From assembly GCA_019671135.1 (NCBI GenBank), contig JAHRHY010000019.1:310001-374000 (forward strand): DNA of 64,000 nt, written 5' to 3'. The notes below the pieces were generated by a model. It was not told the origin of the DNA. It saw only the letters and a program-made list of their open reading frames with translations, and did no database searches. Position 1 is the stretch's first letter; each line of letters begins with the position of its first letter. The DNA comes from Linnemannia hyalina (Eukaryota; Mortierellomycota; Mortierellomycetes; Mortierellales; Mortierellaceae). A program made the position numbers and the translations under genes. Shown piece by piece: positions 32,503 to 43,411 of this stretch.

Positions 32503-32733
32503 ATGCATTTCAAGTCCATGCTTTTGCTCTGCGGTCTTTTGAGCTTCGCAGCAGCTAATCCTACAAGCTGCAACGCGTCTGGACAAAAGCAGGTGTGCTG
32601 CAATGGTCTTCTCGCCTGTGTTGTTCAGGTTTTGGGCGACAGCTGCAACAATCAAGTCTATTGCTGCAACACTGGTGAATCCGTTGGCGGCCTCGTCAAT
32701 GTCAACGCACTTAACTGCCTCAAGCTTTTGTGA
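32503..32733 (+). CDS. Hydrophobin-like small secreted cysteine-rich protein, right copy
   Basis: 76 aa with a signal peptide (MHFKSMLLLCGLLSFAAA) and eight cysteines in the mature part: C23, CC32-33, C39, C48, CC54-55, C72. The order C-CC-C-C-CC-C is the hydrophobin signature. Spacing is X8-CC-X5-C-X8-C-X5-CC-X16-C. The Cys3-Cys4 loop (5 residues) is far shorter than in usual class I proteins, while the C-terminal block SCNNQVYCCNTG...GGLVNVN closely recalls class I hydrophobins. Such proteins coat spores and hyphae and assemble at water-air surfaces. Hydrophobins are known mainly from Dikarya, so presence in this genome is unusual. No coding intron. Alternative: an unrelated small cysteine-rich effector with a convergent pattern. 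Confidence 0.75.
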   Translation: MHFKSMLLLCGLLSFAAANPTSCNASGQKQVCCNGLLACVVQVLGDSCNNQVYCCNTGESVGGLVNVNALNCLKLL

Positions 32734-33759
32734 TTTTACAAAAGCCATGATTCCTTCGTCCTCGAGCCTGACCGACAGAATGGCCAAAGATCTAGGACTC
32801 GCTAGGATTCAGATTTTTTTTTTTTGTCAACCAAGTAGCCATTTTGTCTTTATTTGAAGACATTTCCATATGAACCCTACTTTTTATTAAAAAGAAAAGT
32901 GAAAGAAAAAGAAAATTTACTCTCGAGTACATGACATTTGTGATTGTGTTATTTTCTCTGCGCTTTTATGTTTTTATGTTTTCATGTTTTTATGTTTTTA
33001 TGTGCAAGTCCCAGGTCACCATTAATCACACTTGTTAGGTATGGAATAGAAAACGTTCCCTTTGGAACATTCTGAAATCCTGTTCTGACTCCCACTTGAC
33101 TCTTTCTAGTCTACCTACATTATTTCACTTGGGTCCACCACCCTTTTCTAATAATCTCAAGGTCACCAAAACTGCTCTGAATGGTGTTTGTGTGTACAAC
33201 TGGTTACGAGTAGTTTACTCGCGATATCAATGATGTTCGCCTCACCACAGTGATAAGTTAAAGTAACACTTGCAAACCAACATACGAAACACGAGATAGT
33301 GTTGCGATTAGGTGCTGCTGATAGGCAGCCCCATTCTTATTTTACGAACATACCTTTGGACGATTTCGACAGACCCCAGATAAATACGGGTGTCGAGGTA
33401 AACACCCTTTTTCTCGTTATTTATTCATTTTGACCATTACCTTCAATTGTATCCAAATTCTTTTGCAAAACTCAGGCTTGCCGATGTCTTCTTTCCGTGC
33501 GAGCTTATTCAAGGACCATAATCTGCCCATATTGCGCGTCGAAAGGATGACATTGTTGCCAGTGCTGCCATCGCTCTCTCTGTTCTCAATGCTGCCCTCG
33601 TTGTACTTGTCGTCACAGCTTTCAGTCTTCCTGGAATCCATGCTTCTAGGGGCTTCTAGCTCGAGAAAGCACAAATGGTTTTTGGAGGATCAATGCCAGG
33701 TTAGCCGTCCATTGTAGCGCAGGTGAGAATTAGAAGAATACAAGTCTGCCGAACACACC

Positions 33760-33975
33760 TAACTCCACCTTCCGCCCTTCCACCGCGAACTAAATACAAG
33801 TTCAGCTACAAGGAAGGCAAAGCTAAGAAGGAACCAGCACCAGCGGTTAGGGCATTCAAACATCAGCCATAATCCTGTCTCACTCCACTTTCCGCCCTTC
33901 CCCCGCGAAGTATACACAGGTCCAGCTACAAGAAAGGTGAGACTAAGAAAGAACCAGTGCATGGTGACAGGATGT
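33760..33975 (+). repeat. Two-copy 120-bp degenerate tandem repeat
   Basis: The block from CTCCACCTTCCGCCCTTCC through AGAAGGAACCAG recurs 120 bp further on with about 10-15% differences (anchors TCCGCCCTTC at 33771 and 33891). It lies in non-coding sequence within the NACHT relic. Confidence 0.75.
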
Positions 33976-34165
33976 GATTGGCGGAGTTTTCCAGCCTGCT
34001 GCAAACCAATTAAATAGATCCACACATAATCAAAATATTACCTCAAGAGAGCGAGGTGGCGCGAGAAGAGAGCAATGAGGGATTATGGCAGGCGCGAGAG
34101 CTGTGGCAGCAGGAATAAGTGAAGCGGATAAGACTTTAAGAGTAGTGCAAGAATAAAGGTAAGTC

Positions 34166-34166
<1 letters not shown>

Positions 34167-34212
<46 letters not shown>

Positions 34213-34262
34213 AAGAGAGAGGGAGGGAGAGAGAGAGAGAGAGGGAGGGAGAGAGAGAGAGC
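34167..34262 (+). repeat. GA-rich microsatellite
   Basis: About 95 bp of GAGAGA with GGGAGGGA interruptions. A simple repeat with no other feature attached. Confidence 0.9.
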
Positions 34263-34933
34263 TCTAAAGTTCTACTCCCCGGAGGATGGACTAAACTAGG
34301 TTCTTGAAAAGTTTCTTCATGAGTTCCTCGAGCCTGATATGACGACCATCAGGGGACTTGTTGACCAAGTCGTGGTACCTAGGTTTGCCAGGATAGCCAC
34401 AAATGTAGACTATTTACCATTACTTGTTTACTGTCGCGACAACTTTTAACTCATATTAGCTTTGTCTTCTTTTTATGTTTCGCTGGCCCATCTGTCCTCT
34501 TCTTTCATCTATTTTGTTCCATCAAGTCCCATTACTTCCGCCATCTGTACGATTAACAAGTCCATGTATCTCTCCAACGAGAGATTTCTTGATACACTCA
34601 AAGATATTGCATGGAACCCGATTGTCCCGCTAGAGTTTGTCACTGGTTGCCAGGATCGGTCTGTTCGAACTTGGTGGATCGTAAAGAGCAAAGATGGTAG
34701 TGTAATGTCTGTGAACCTGGTTTGGAGCTCTAATATTGGAGTGCTTGGAGCGTTTGGCATGAAAATCGATGGTGTGGTTCGGCCTTGGTGCCGAAAGCCA
34801 GAAACTGTTGATGCAACGCGGCTTCGTCGACGGAAATTTGACTTCCGAAGAAAATGAAACGGACCTTGGCTCAGATAGCGTTGTGGAGGCTGCAGATGAA
34901 GGGAAGTTGGACGATGGATCCAGCGACGAGTAA

Positions 34934-35359
34934 GAGCTGGAGCTGGAGCTGGAGGATGGATCAGGCGCTGGGAAATAGTTTCGTGGCTGCCAACACAGCA
35001 ACCTTGAATAAAAATTGTTTCGGGTGATCACTTCCAATATCGTCGATGATGGCGCGGGGGCCTGAATGACTGATGACTTTATCATTACCGAGGCTGATGC
35101 AACATTAGCGTATTGTATCCAGAGATCTCGGGCAAAGTGGAAAGAAACTTACTTACCCATGTGTTTCACGTTGACTGTGTTCATTATTTTTACAGACGTT
35201 GAATATCTCAGTGACATAAAGCATATGAAGTTAAGTAGAAATGGGTAGTCGGCAAAGAGTGTCTGCACAAGCGTTTCGGCTTAGAAATTTTCATGCATAG
35301 TACAGTACATAAATGACTTCTTAAGGCACCTTCTTCTTTTTATTACTTCAAAAGGGAGT
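34934..35359. other. Gene-free gap between the NACHT relic and PIH1
   Basis: No supported coding sequence. It contains the 3' flank of the PIH1 gene. Nothing else was recognised. Confidence 0.5.
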
Positions 35360-36798
35360 TCATTTCCGCTTTTTCTTGAGAGTGTAGATACGGAGGGTGT
35401 GTGTTGCTTTGTTGAACTCTGCACAGATGTTGTCGAGGTCCAGGGGTTCGTTGGGCATATCGATCTCGGCGTGGTATTCCTTTCCTTGATTGATAGCTTC
35501 GCCTTGGCTCTTGGAGTGGATGATCAGCTTGTCGGGGAGGATTACATCCAATGTCACACCTTCCATGCTTGTCTGTTTTCATGCCGATTCAAGAATGGAT
35601 GCACTGGTTAGTCTATGTTGCCTCACTCAGCCATAGATGAATGTTCCTGCGAAAGAAAATAAAAGGTTGTGATTTCGCTTACATGATTGGGCAAGTCGAC
35701 CTCAACAATGATCCCGAGAGTTCCCTTTGGACAAGGCAATTGTCTGTTTCTGAGTGCGATATCATCCTTTCCTGGAGAGGGGACAACAATGCCACTGACT
35801 TCCTTGGCTGGTTTTGTTGTTGACACTTCCTGGGTCTTTGAGGGTGTAGCAGCAGTCGTAGTAGTTGGTGGCGTATACTGTGTCGTTCCTGAGATGTCGC
35901 CCATCTCCTGAATGGCTGGTGGCTTGGGCAAGATTATCGAACGCTTCTTGAGCTCGTCCTTTGATTTCATATTCGGCAGCTCAAAATCTGCTTGCACATC
36001 CAAAGCAACAGGTCATGCGTTAGTTTCTTGCTCGCGTTTGTTGTGGTTGTCCCGTACCAAGCAATAATATCCAGAGTAAATAATGCGAAACGTACTTCTG
36101 CTCAGCTCGACACGGCACTTTTCTTCGACCCACTCCATGGCCAGTTCCATGATGTATAACTTGTAGTCAAAGTCCTTCTCTGCGCGCTTGTATGGTTCCG
36201 AGTGAATGCATGCGTCAACAACCAGGTATGCTTTTGCGACTATCACATTGGAGAATAGCCTTTAGTTCAAGCCCGCATAGATATACATTCGCCAGGCAAA
36301 ATGTGAGATGAAATAATTACCAGAGTCGCGGTGCTCCCGAGGTGAACTGACTTGAAAGGGTACCTGGTAGGTAACACCCTCCTCCGCTTGAATGGCCCTC
36401 CTGATCTCAGCTTCCGTAGCCTTTGATGGTTGTGGCATCAAGTCCGACGAACAGATGTTGATAAACACCGCTGTCTCTGCAGGGTAGACGACCGTCTTGT
36501 TCCCCAGAGGCACCTGGTTACTCTGTTTTGTTGTCTGAGTCTGAACCACGAACCCGGGAATGGGTGTGATCTCTGTCATGGCCTGACGGGGTCCCTGTGC
36601 TGCTGTGATATATGACTCTGCGAGGGCCATTGCTGCCTTGGGGTTCTTTTTGAACTCTTCTAGGAGGGCTTCCTCGTCAGCTAGGTCTCTTGTTGCATTG
36701 TTGGTGTCTTTTGAGGGGGGATCTGATGTGGATGTTGTTGTGTTGAGTAGGAATGAGGATCCCTTGGTAGGCTTGTCATCAAAGTCTAGGAATGACAT
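35360..36798 (-). CDS. PIH1 domain protein (PIH1D1/Nop17-like), R2TP co-chaperone subunit
   Basis: Four exons on the - strand (36321-36798, 36096-36239, 35683-35990, 35360-35572), all GT-AG with consistent phases, give 380 aa starting MSFLDFDDKP. The N-terminal PIH domain is about residues 45-225: ITPIPGFVVQT, TAVFINICSSDLMPQP, AYLVVDACIHSEPYKRAE, DFDYKLYIMELAMEWVEEK and LPNMKSKDE. A Thr/Pro-rich linker follows. A C-terminal CS-like beta domain (about 311-380) reads VTLDVILPDKLIIHSKSQ and ends in a basic KKKRK. PIH1 links Tel2/Hsp90 clients to the Rvb1/Rvb2 helicases in box C/D snoRNP and PIKK assembly. The upstream in-frame ATG at 36852 is less likely because the family starts close to the chosen Met. 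Confidence 0.85.
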
Positions 36799-37384
36799 TG
36801 CTTCCTGTTTCCTGTTTCCTGTTCTTGAACGTGTTAATGAGCAAGAAGGCAAGTAGAAAGTGACATCAGCACGGCAACGGCCTTTCTTCTATCCGTTCTT
36901 CGTCAGCGCAAAGCCACCAAATAACCGGCTGCGGTCAAATTGTTGGTTCGATTGTGCCATTGTGCTAAACAGGGACACAGGGACACAAGGACAAAGCACA
37001 AGGTGCCTGGCCCGACAAAGTGGACACTTTTCTCCAGCCAAGCCTTTCTTTTCTCTTTGTCTTTCCTCTCTCATCTCCATCCCTTTTTCCTCCTCCCCTC
37101 TCTGTCCTCTTCCTCTTTTCATCTCCCACACGAAAAACAGCCTTCACTGCACACTCACTCGTCTCCTTCCTCGTCAGCAGCAAGCCTCTTGTTCACGTTC
37201 TCTCTGTCTCTTACCCCTCTTCTCTCCTCCTTTCCCGCCTCGTGCACACACCACATCACCCCTTCCTCACATTCTCCTTCTGAATAAGTCCACCCAGCCA
37301 ACCTCTTCGTCCTTCAACTCCCCCCCTCCTCTTCCTTACTCTCGCCTCCCACCAACACAAATCCCAACAAGCAGGACCATCACA
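36799..37384. promoter_or_regulatory. Divergent promoter region of PIH1 and the TMEM62-like gene
   Basis: 586 bp between divergent starts. A long CT-rich tract (about 37030-37350) leads into the TMEM62-like ATG, typical of highly transcribed fungal genes. No TATA box was seen. Confidence 0.55.
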
Positions 37385-40300
37385 ATGTCCAGGAGATCCG
37401 TCTCCCTCGCCACAACAGGTTCATTTCAAGAATCAACACCAAGACTGACACGGTCATGGTTCAAAACCGCAGTGGCATTCTTCCCCTTCCTAACACTGGT
37501 CATCTCTGCGTGGCTCTATGCCTTCCACCTCGACAAACTTGCCAACCAGTCCATGGTCCGGTCCAAGGAATTGAACCCTCACAGTACAAAGAGTACTCTT
37601 AAACAGGACACTACGTCTCCCTCGGAACAGGATGGTGTTGTGATCGGAGATAGCAAGGATAATATCTTTTATTTCATCCAGGTAAGCTCTTGGTCAATAC
37701 ACAAAGGAAGAGAGAAAGGGACAGAGAGAGTGAGAACGAAAGAAGGAGGATCGGATAGAGCGAAAGAGAAAAAGAGAGAGTAAGGCAGGAGAAGATAGCA
37801 CTCTGCCTTATCTCTCGGCTTTGCCACGTCGCCTTCTTCATTCTTTCCTTCCTTCCCCCTGAGCTCTCGACTTTATTTTGCAATTGGTCCAGAACAACAA
37901 CAAACAAGTTTTGCGTGTGATCCATGTCCACTTTTAGTTTCTGGAAGAAAGGAAAGTCGACCCATGCTCAAGGGCAAAGGATATAAGGCAGTACTGACTA
38001 TGATTCCATATACATTTGTTATTCCTTCTTTTTTGTAGGTGTCGGACTTACACATCAGCACTTTCAGGAAGGCGAGTACCGCCAACTTCTACACCTTTCT
38101 CTCAACCGCCCTCCCTCTCGTCGAACCTGCCTTTGTCGTCGTTACAGGAGACCTCACAGATGCCAAGGACAAGCAGTTGGTCGGATCAATGCAATATGTC
38201 AACGAGTGGGTCACCTACAGAGACGCCCTCGAGGAGTCTGGCGTGCTGACGAAACGGAACGGGACCTTTTGGCATGATCTCCGAGGCAACCACGACTGCT
38301 TCAACGTCCCCAGCTGGGACAGCAAGGAAAACATGTTTGCTGACATGTCTGCAAGCAAGTCGCCCGGATTCATGTTTGATGTCAGGACTGGGTATGGCAA
38401 ATACGGATTCATTGGTATTGATGCCTGTCCCAAGCCAGGACCTGCTCGCCCCTACAACTTTTTTGGACTGTTTGAGACTCCCGATATGGATCATCTCTCG
38501 GAGAGGTTGACATTGAGCGAAGGCAACAACCACACCTTTGTCGTACGTTTACCACCCATCATTACTGCCCATCATCTTTTGACACGTTAATGTAGCAGGA
38601 ATCGTCCCCTAACCAAGTCTTACTTATTGCCTTACCATGCGGCCAATTAGTTCTCCCACTATCCAGTTACGACGACCATGTTTGGAGAGACATCGCTTGG
38701 AGAGAGCTTTGCAGATCTTTCAAAGTCGTTCAGTGTCTACATGTGCGGTCACCTGCACAAATTGAAGTGGGGTAAGAGCCGCATAGGCTGAAAATCAGTC
38801 TTGATGCAACATTTCAATTTGGTTCAATTGACTAATGGACTAATAACAATGTCATTTTTCGTCGGTAGGTCTTGGAGATGCCCTTCAGTCATACCAGCCA
38901 ACACACTTCTTGGAACTGGAGGTCGGAGATATGAAGCAGAACGGCTTGTACAGGATTATGGTTGTCGATCACGATATGATCTCCTTCACGGATGTCTCAA
39001 TGCCCATGACAACCATCCCATCTGCCATCATGTCTCATAACAAAAACAAGCAGGAAGAGAACATTTACGAGTCTGAGCAACAGGAGCAGGAAGAGGGCTC
39101 AGAGGATCAGGGTGAGATGAAGGAGAGAAAGAGGCCAGCCCTAGGACCTCGCTTGCCCACAAACCCCATCATCGTTGTGTCAAACCCCAAGGATTCTCGC
39201 TACATGATTCCCAAGCACGAGCCTGTCAACAGGATCTCTACCAGCACACATATCCGCTTTATGGCATGGACTGATAGCCAAATCCCTGATGATGATCACC
39301 CTTTTGCTCGTGATGAGATCAAAGTTGAGATCAGGATCGACGGAATTCTGCACGATCGCCAAGCTCGCTTTGCAGGAACCAAGGCAGAAGACCAGACCGC
39401 CGAGGATGAGTTTCTTCCGCTCTATGTTGCTCCCTGGAACCCACAAGATTACCAGGATGATAAGGACCATGAGATTGAGATCAAGATAGTGGATCGCTTT
39501 GGTCGAGTTGGCAGCTCAAAGTCGGTCTTCAGGGTCGATGGCAAGCGATCAGAAATGAAAGGAGGCTTTGCCGAGTGGATCATGTGGGCCAACATTGCCC
39601 TCCTGGTAAGCTCTTCTACTTGTTCATGTTCTCATTGTTGTAGTATCGGGTGACTGCCAAGTTTATTTACTAACATGATATTTACTCATTTGTCTACTAC
39701 CTACAGTTGAAGGCACTGTTCACAACAGGATATCTCTCGGTTACGTTGCTGTTGCTCATCTTGCCCAAGCTCTACTCGCTCTACCTCCAAACATCACCCC
39801 CACCAGAGTACACCCCTCTGCATAAGCAGGTTACCGACTCTACATCATCTCTTGCGGAACTGGACTCAACCACACCCCAGTTCAAGAACGGCTATGAGGC
39901 ATGGATTGACAGGAAGAGTCGTCACTTGTACCGACTCTCTTCAACTCTTTCTTCATCGTCTTCAGGACACCGCTTCTGGAACCGCTTCGTCAACCATACC
40001 ATTCACGCCCACATTCTCCGCTTCGTCCATTTTTCGACTCAGCCAATCCTGTTCTATTCGGCCTTGCTCTTCACGCTCATGCTGGTGACGATGCCACATT
40101 TCTGGGGTAACTTTGTCCCAGCTGCAGGGGAACAAGGACAGGGTTACTTCTACCTTCAAGGAATCTACCTGCCTCACGCCAACGGTCATCTCAGTGGCGG
40201 ACTTGGAGCAGCCAGCTTGGACCCTGAGGGACCTGGGCGTGTTCTTAAACCCTTGAATGTTCTTTCAGGAGCCATGTCGTCCTTGACTGGTGGCAGGATC

Positions 40301-40921
40301 GGAACCACATTCAGTGGACGTGATGCAAAGCTGTATGATGGCGCAGGAGGCACATGGATCCCTATGGCCGATACATGGATGAGCACGATTTGGACGGTCG
40401 TCTATGATTTGGTCATCTTCCTGTACTACCTCACACTGTGCGCCACTCCTTCAGGATACCTCTACTCGCCATCAAATGCGCATCGTCTGCGACCCTACCA
40501 TCGTACGTGGTACATCCGGTGCTTGATTTTTGGTATCTGGGTCTTCCGCTGCTGTTCGGTTCTCATGACCGCTGAGCTGTATGGACCTAGTGTCGTCTGG
40601 ACAGGCATTGGAACCTGGTGGTTGGTTGTTGTAGGGTGGTTGATGTTTATGGTCGGTTGGAGCCGGTCGCGGATTGAGAGGGATATCTTGTTGAGGCGAG
40701 AAGACGAGGAACTGGAGGAGATGGAGGAGAACGGTGGCGATGTTGTGCAAGGCGGTGTTGCAGCGACCAAGATGGCAAGGGAGCTGTCGTCGTCTGTAGA
40801 TGATGATGAGGAAGAGGCGTTGCTTCGAGATGATTCTTCAACGACGGGGTCTGAAGAGGGAACTGGAGGTCGCAAAGGCCGCCGGACGCCACGATACCGT
40901 AAAGTAGACGTAGAGCTTTAG
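37385..40921 (+). CDS. TMEM62-like membrane protein with calcineurin-like metallophosphoesterase domain
   Basis: Five exons (37385-37681, 38039-38542, 38651-38771, 38869-39605, 39707-40921) with GT-AG sites give 957 aa. One N-terminal membrane segment (about 29-50) anchors a metallophosphoesterase domain with all metal-binding boxes: VSDLHIS (D102, H104), VTGDLTDA, LRGNHDC, FSHYP and CGHLH (H301, H303). A beta-rich middle domain carries VNRISTSTHIRF and EIKIVDRFGRVG. The C-terminal part (about 545-850) has several hydrophobic segments, then an acidic low-complexity cytosolic tail. Human TMEM62 has the same order but is shorter. It probably resides in the endomembrane system or plasma membrane; its substrate is not known. 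It shares an upstream region with PIH1. Confidence 0.85.
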
Positions 40922-41029
40922 AGCAACCAAAGTCTCCACTTTAGCATCATATATATCATTCTTCTTTCAATACCAACCGCATTTCATTAGACCCAGCCTG
41001 TAGTTTTATGACATTCCGGTGCTGACTGT

Positions 41030-41557
41030 TGGTGGTAACTTTGTGGACGTGGCTGCTTTGAGAACCTCCCGACTAAGGGTGGGAACAGCGCCGCTATCCG
41101 GTTGAAGCACTTGTCTCGGGCCTAGGCATTTGGAGATTCGACTGGATCTGCATTCTATCAAGAACTCAGAGCTCTTATGAATCTGGAGGTGTTGCACATG
41201 GAGCTAACGTCAAAGGAGATTTCGGTGGAGAACAACAACGGCACCTTGAGGATTGGAAACGACCCGATAACCAACATTCAGTGCAGGAGGATTGTTGACG
41301 ATGACGACGACTGGACTGTCAACGACTATAGCCACCAAACCGTCTGGTACCCCAATATGTTGATGAAACATAACGCAGACGGCTCTTTTCTCGGCCTCAT
41401 GTCACATGGAGATGTTGCTGTGGGAGTTTTGAAACCCCGGGCTCGAAGAGAGAGCGGGGGGAGAGTTGCCAGGAGATGGAAAGGCATTAGCTGGGGTCTT
41501 CTTCCTCCCTTCTGGAGGACCTGGTGTCGGCTCCAGGGGTTTGGGTTACTTCGTTGA
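41030..41557 (+). pseudogene. Fragment of an F-box/LRR-type gene
   Basis: A frame from about 41124 reads YQELRALMNLEVLHMELTSKE and continues with an acidic stretch to a stop at 41557. The leucine spacing recalls the 3' LRR region of the Mortierella F-box proteins found elsewhere in this window. No start or F-box is present, so it is a relic or an exon of an unrecognised gene. Confidence 0.35.
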
Positions 41558-42541
41558 TGGCTTGATTTGACATGCTGTTACGTTGTTGGTGGTTGTAGGT
41601 GTCTCTTTTTTTTTATATGTATTTTTTCTTTTTGTGTTGTGGTCGCAGTTATGGTTGGTAAGAGTGGCAATGAGAAAGGGATAAGGTATTGTGTGACACT
41701 GGTTATAAAAAGAAAACGCTGGTGAACCCGTTATGCGCACGAAAGAGGGAAAAAACGTTACTTTCTATCGCGCACAGGCTTTCTTTTTGTTAGATGAGAC
41801 TCTGCTAAAGGGGTGGTCGACAAAAACCACCACATCAGTACTAGTTGAAAAGGGTATCTGCGCCGGTTGTCTGGATTGGAGAGAGTTACGAGGTGCAGTA
41901 CCTTTGCTTAAAGTCAAGCGAGGCAGAAAACAACAGATGTTCCCAGTCGACATGTCGCCTCCCCAAATCGTTTGGTCCCAGCAGCAGAGACCATGGATCC
42001 CTTCATGGATAGACAGTCATACTTTTGACACCATGCACATGAGCAGTCGCTTTGTTATTTTCGTTCGTGCAATCATTGACAGGCAAAAACAAGTAAAATT
42101 GGTATTGCCAACAAGAGAGAGAGATCACTTTTTTTTTTTTTTTGATGGCATGTTTACAGTGATCCATGTGATTCTATGTGATAGCCTGTGGTGGTTCGCA
42201 GACATGCATGCATGAATGTGGGCGCGCCCACAAAGTTTATTTCCACACAGATGGACAAGGCGGAAAGTATAAAAAAGGTTTGAGACTAAGAAAGCATCGT
42301 TGTGTTAATGAGCGCCTTGCTCACAGTCTTTCACTCTTTCCTTCTGTGACCTTCGTTCTTTTTGCTTTCCATCTTTTTGCTTCTATCATTTTCCTTTCTT
42401 CCGCTCTCTCCATTCTCCGCTCAACTCCACAGCTCCGCCATCTTTATTGCTTTCCTCGTCCCCGGTCATCTTCTCTTTCTTCTTTCCTCCCCTACAACCA
42501 AACCAAACCAACAAACAACAAGCAAGACGCTCCCTCCCAAC
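41558..42541. other. Intergenic region with promoter of the PQ-loop gene
   Basis: No gene supported for about 980 bp. A run of 16 T is near 42129-42144. A CT-rich stretch with GGAAAGTATAAAAAAGG (TATA-like, about 42265-42274) and a CAAACCAACAAACAAC leader precede the ATG at 42542. Confidence 0.5.
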
Positions 42542-43411
42542 ATGGACAATGATGGCCCACTACGACAGAACTGTGACCCAAACCTCCCCGTGGCCCTCTG
42601 CATCCTCGCAAACACCTGCGGCTACATCTCCAACACCATCTGGTTCCTCGTCCTCCTCCCCCAACTCATCAAGAACTTTCGTCGTCAATCCACCACAGGA
42701 CTCAGCTTTATCTGGGCGTCCTGCAACTTCACCGCCAGTCTGATCAACCTGTTCTTTATCCTCGATATTCAGGTCCCGTTGTTTACGACAATTAGTGGGT
42801 GGTATATGCCGATTCTGGAGGCGGGGATGCTGTTGCAGTTTGTGGCGTATTCGAAGGTTTCGAAGAGGAGGAAGGTTGCGTTGGCGGGAGTTTCGCTAAT
42901 TGTGTATGCGATTGTTGTTGTGTTGGAGGTTATGGATGCTTTTGGAGAGGAGACGTCGTCGAAGATGGTATGGGGGTCAATTGTCTTGTGGTCCATCGAA
43001 ACGTACTTCCAGGTCGTCCTCAACATGCGCCGTCGCTCCGTGTCTGGCCAATCGTACGTCTCCCTCGTCCTCTCTTTTATCGGCAAGACGACGGATGTGA
43101 TTATGCAGTTCACGCTCCTGATGCCGACGCAGTATATCTACATGACTTATTTCTCCTCGACTCTCGCATATTTCAATTTTATGCAAATGATTGTATACAC
43201 ACAGCCGGCGAGGGTTTGGAGACCGGTGATTGCGGTGATGAGTGTGTTGTTGTGTGGATTTGTGGCGTTGTTGGTGTTGAGGACGTCGGTGGTTAGTATT
43301 TTGTGTCCGATTGGGGTGTTAGTATTGTTGGTGGGTGCGTTTGTGGGTGTGAGGCGGGAGAGGCAGAGGCTGCTGTTGTTGGAGGTTGGGCCTGAGCAGG
43401 ATCACAAGTGA
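42542..43411 (+). CDS. PQ-loop repeat membrane transporter
   Basis: A single exon of 289 aa with about seven hydrophobic segments. The first PQ-loop is clear: LVLLPQLIKNFRRQSTTGLS (P40, Q41). The second repeat, IETYFQVVLNMRRRSVSGQS, keeps the Q (157) and the basic/S-G ending but has Phe in place of the Pro. The family includes lysosomal/vacuolar cationic amino acid exporters (PQLC2/Ypq), cystinosin and SWEET-like carriers, and the substrate here cannot be told. The loss of the second proline may alter gating, since these prolines act as hinges in the family. Codon use changes mid-gene from C-rich to GTG/TTG-rich, but the frame is unbroken. Confidence 0.8.
   Translation: MDNDGPLRQNCDPNLPVALCILANTCGYISNTIWFLVLLPQLIKNFRRQSTTGLSFIWASCNFTASLINLFFILDIQVPLFTTISGWYMPILEAGMLLQFVAYSKVSKRRKVALAGVSLIVYAIVVVLEVMDAFGEETSSKMVWGSIVLWSIETYFQVVLNMRRRSVSGQSYVSLVLSFIGKTTDVIMQFTLLMPTQYIYMTYFSSTLAYFNFMQMIVYTQPARVWRPVIAVMSVLLCGFVALLVLRTSVVSILCPIGVLVLLVGAFVGVRRERQRLLLLEVGPEQDHK

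Larger units (their letters stand above)
28479..33131. repeat. 4.65-kb inverted repeat: two 2272-bp arms and a 109-bp spacer
   Basis: Positions x and 61610-x are complementary from 28479/33131 inward to 30750/30860. Pairing fails at 28478/33132 outside and at 30751/30859 inside. Every stretch I compared was identical, including a 13-base C/G run and the CT/GA microsatellite. The spacer 30751-30859 is unique. The outer ends read CAAGTGAAATAATG and its complement, with GGT on both flanks (a possible 3-bp target duplication). Each arm carries one hydrophobin-like gene. It could be a foldback element, a recent inverted duplication, or an assembly or long-read hairpin artefact; identity of homopolymers makes the last a serious option. 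Confidence 0.9.
33132..34933 (+). pseudogene. NACHT-WD40 protein, 3' part, beyond the inverted repeat
   Basis: Two recognisable blocks. At about 33455-33690 out-of-frame pieces read LADVFFPCELIQG and KDDIVASAAIALSVLNAA. These match the link region before the pentapeptide-like repeats of Mortierella NACHT proteins as I recall them. At 34560-34930 a WD40-like C-terminus reads DIAWNPIVPLEFVTGCQDRSV, then shifts by one base near 34768 (an extra C) and ends with GLGAESQKLLMQRG and an acidic tail to TAA at 34931. The pentapeptide-like and most WD40 repeats are missing. With the 5' part before 28479, this suggests one ancestral gene that was already decaying or was broken by the inverted repeat. Confidence 0.6.

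Noticed and set aside
36860..37384. In-frame extension upstream of the TMEM62-like start
   Set aside because: It is Ser/Pro/Leu-rich translation of a pyrimidine tract; the CACAATGTCC context and family N-terminus favour 37385.
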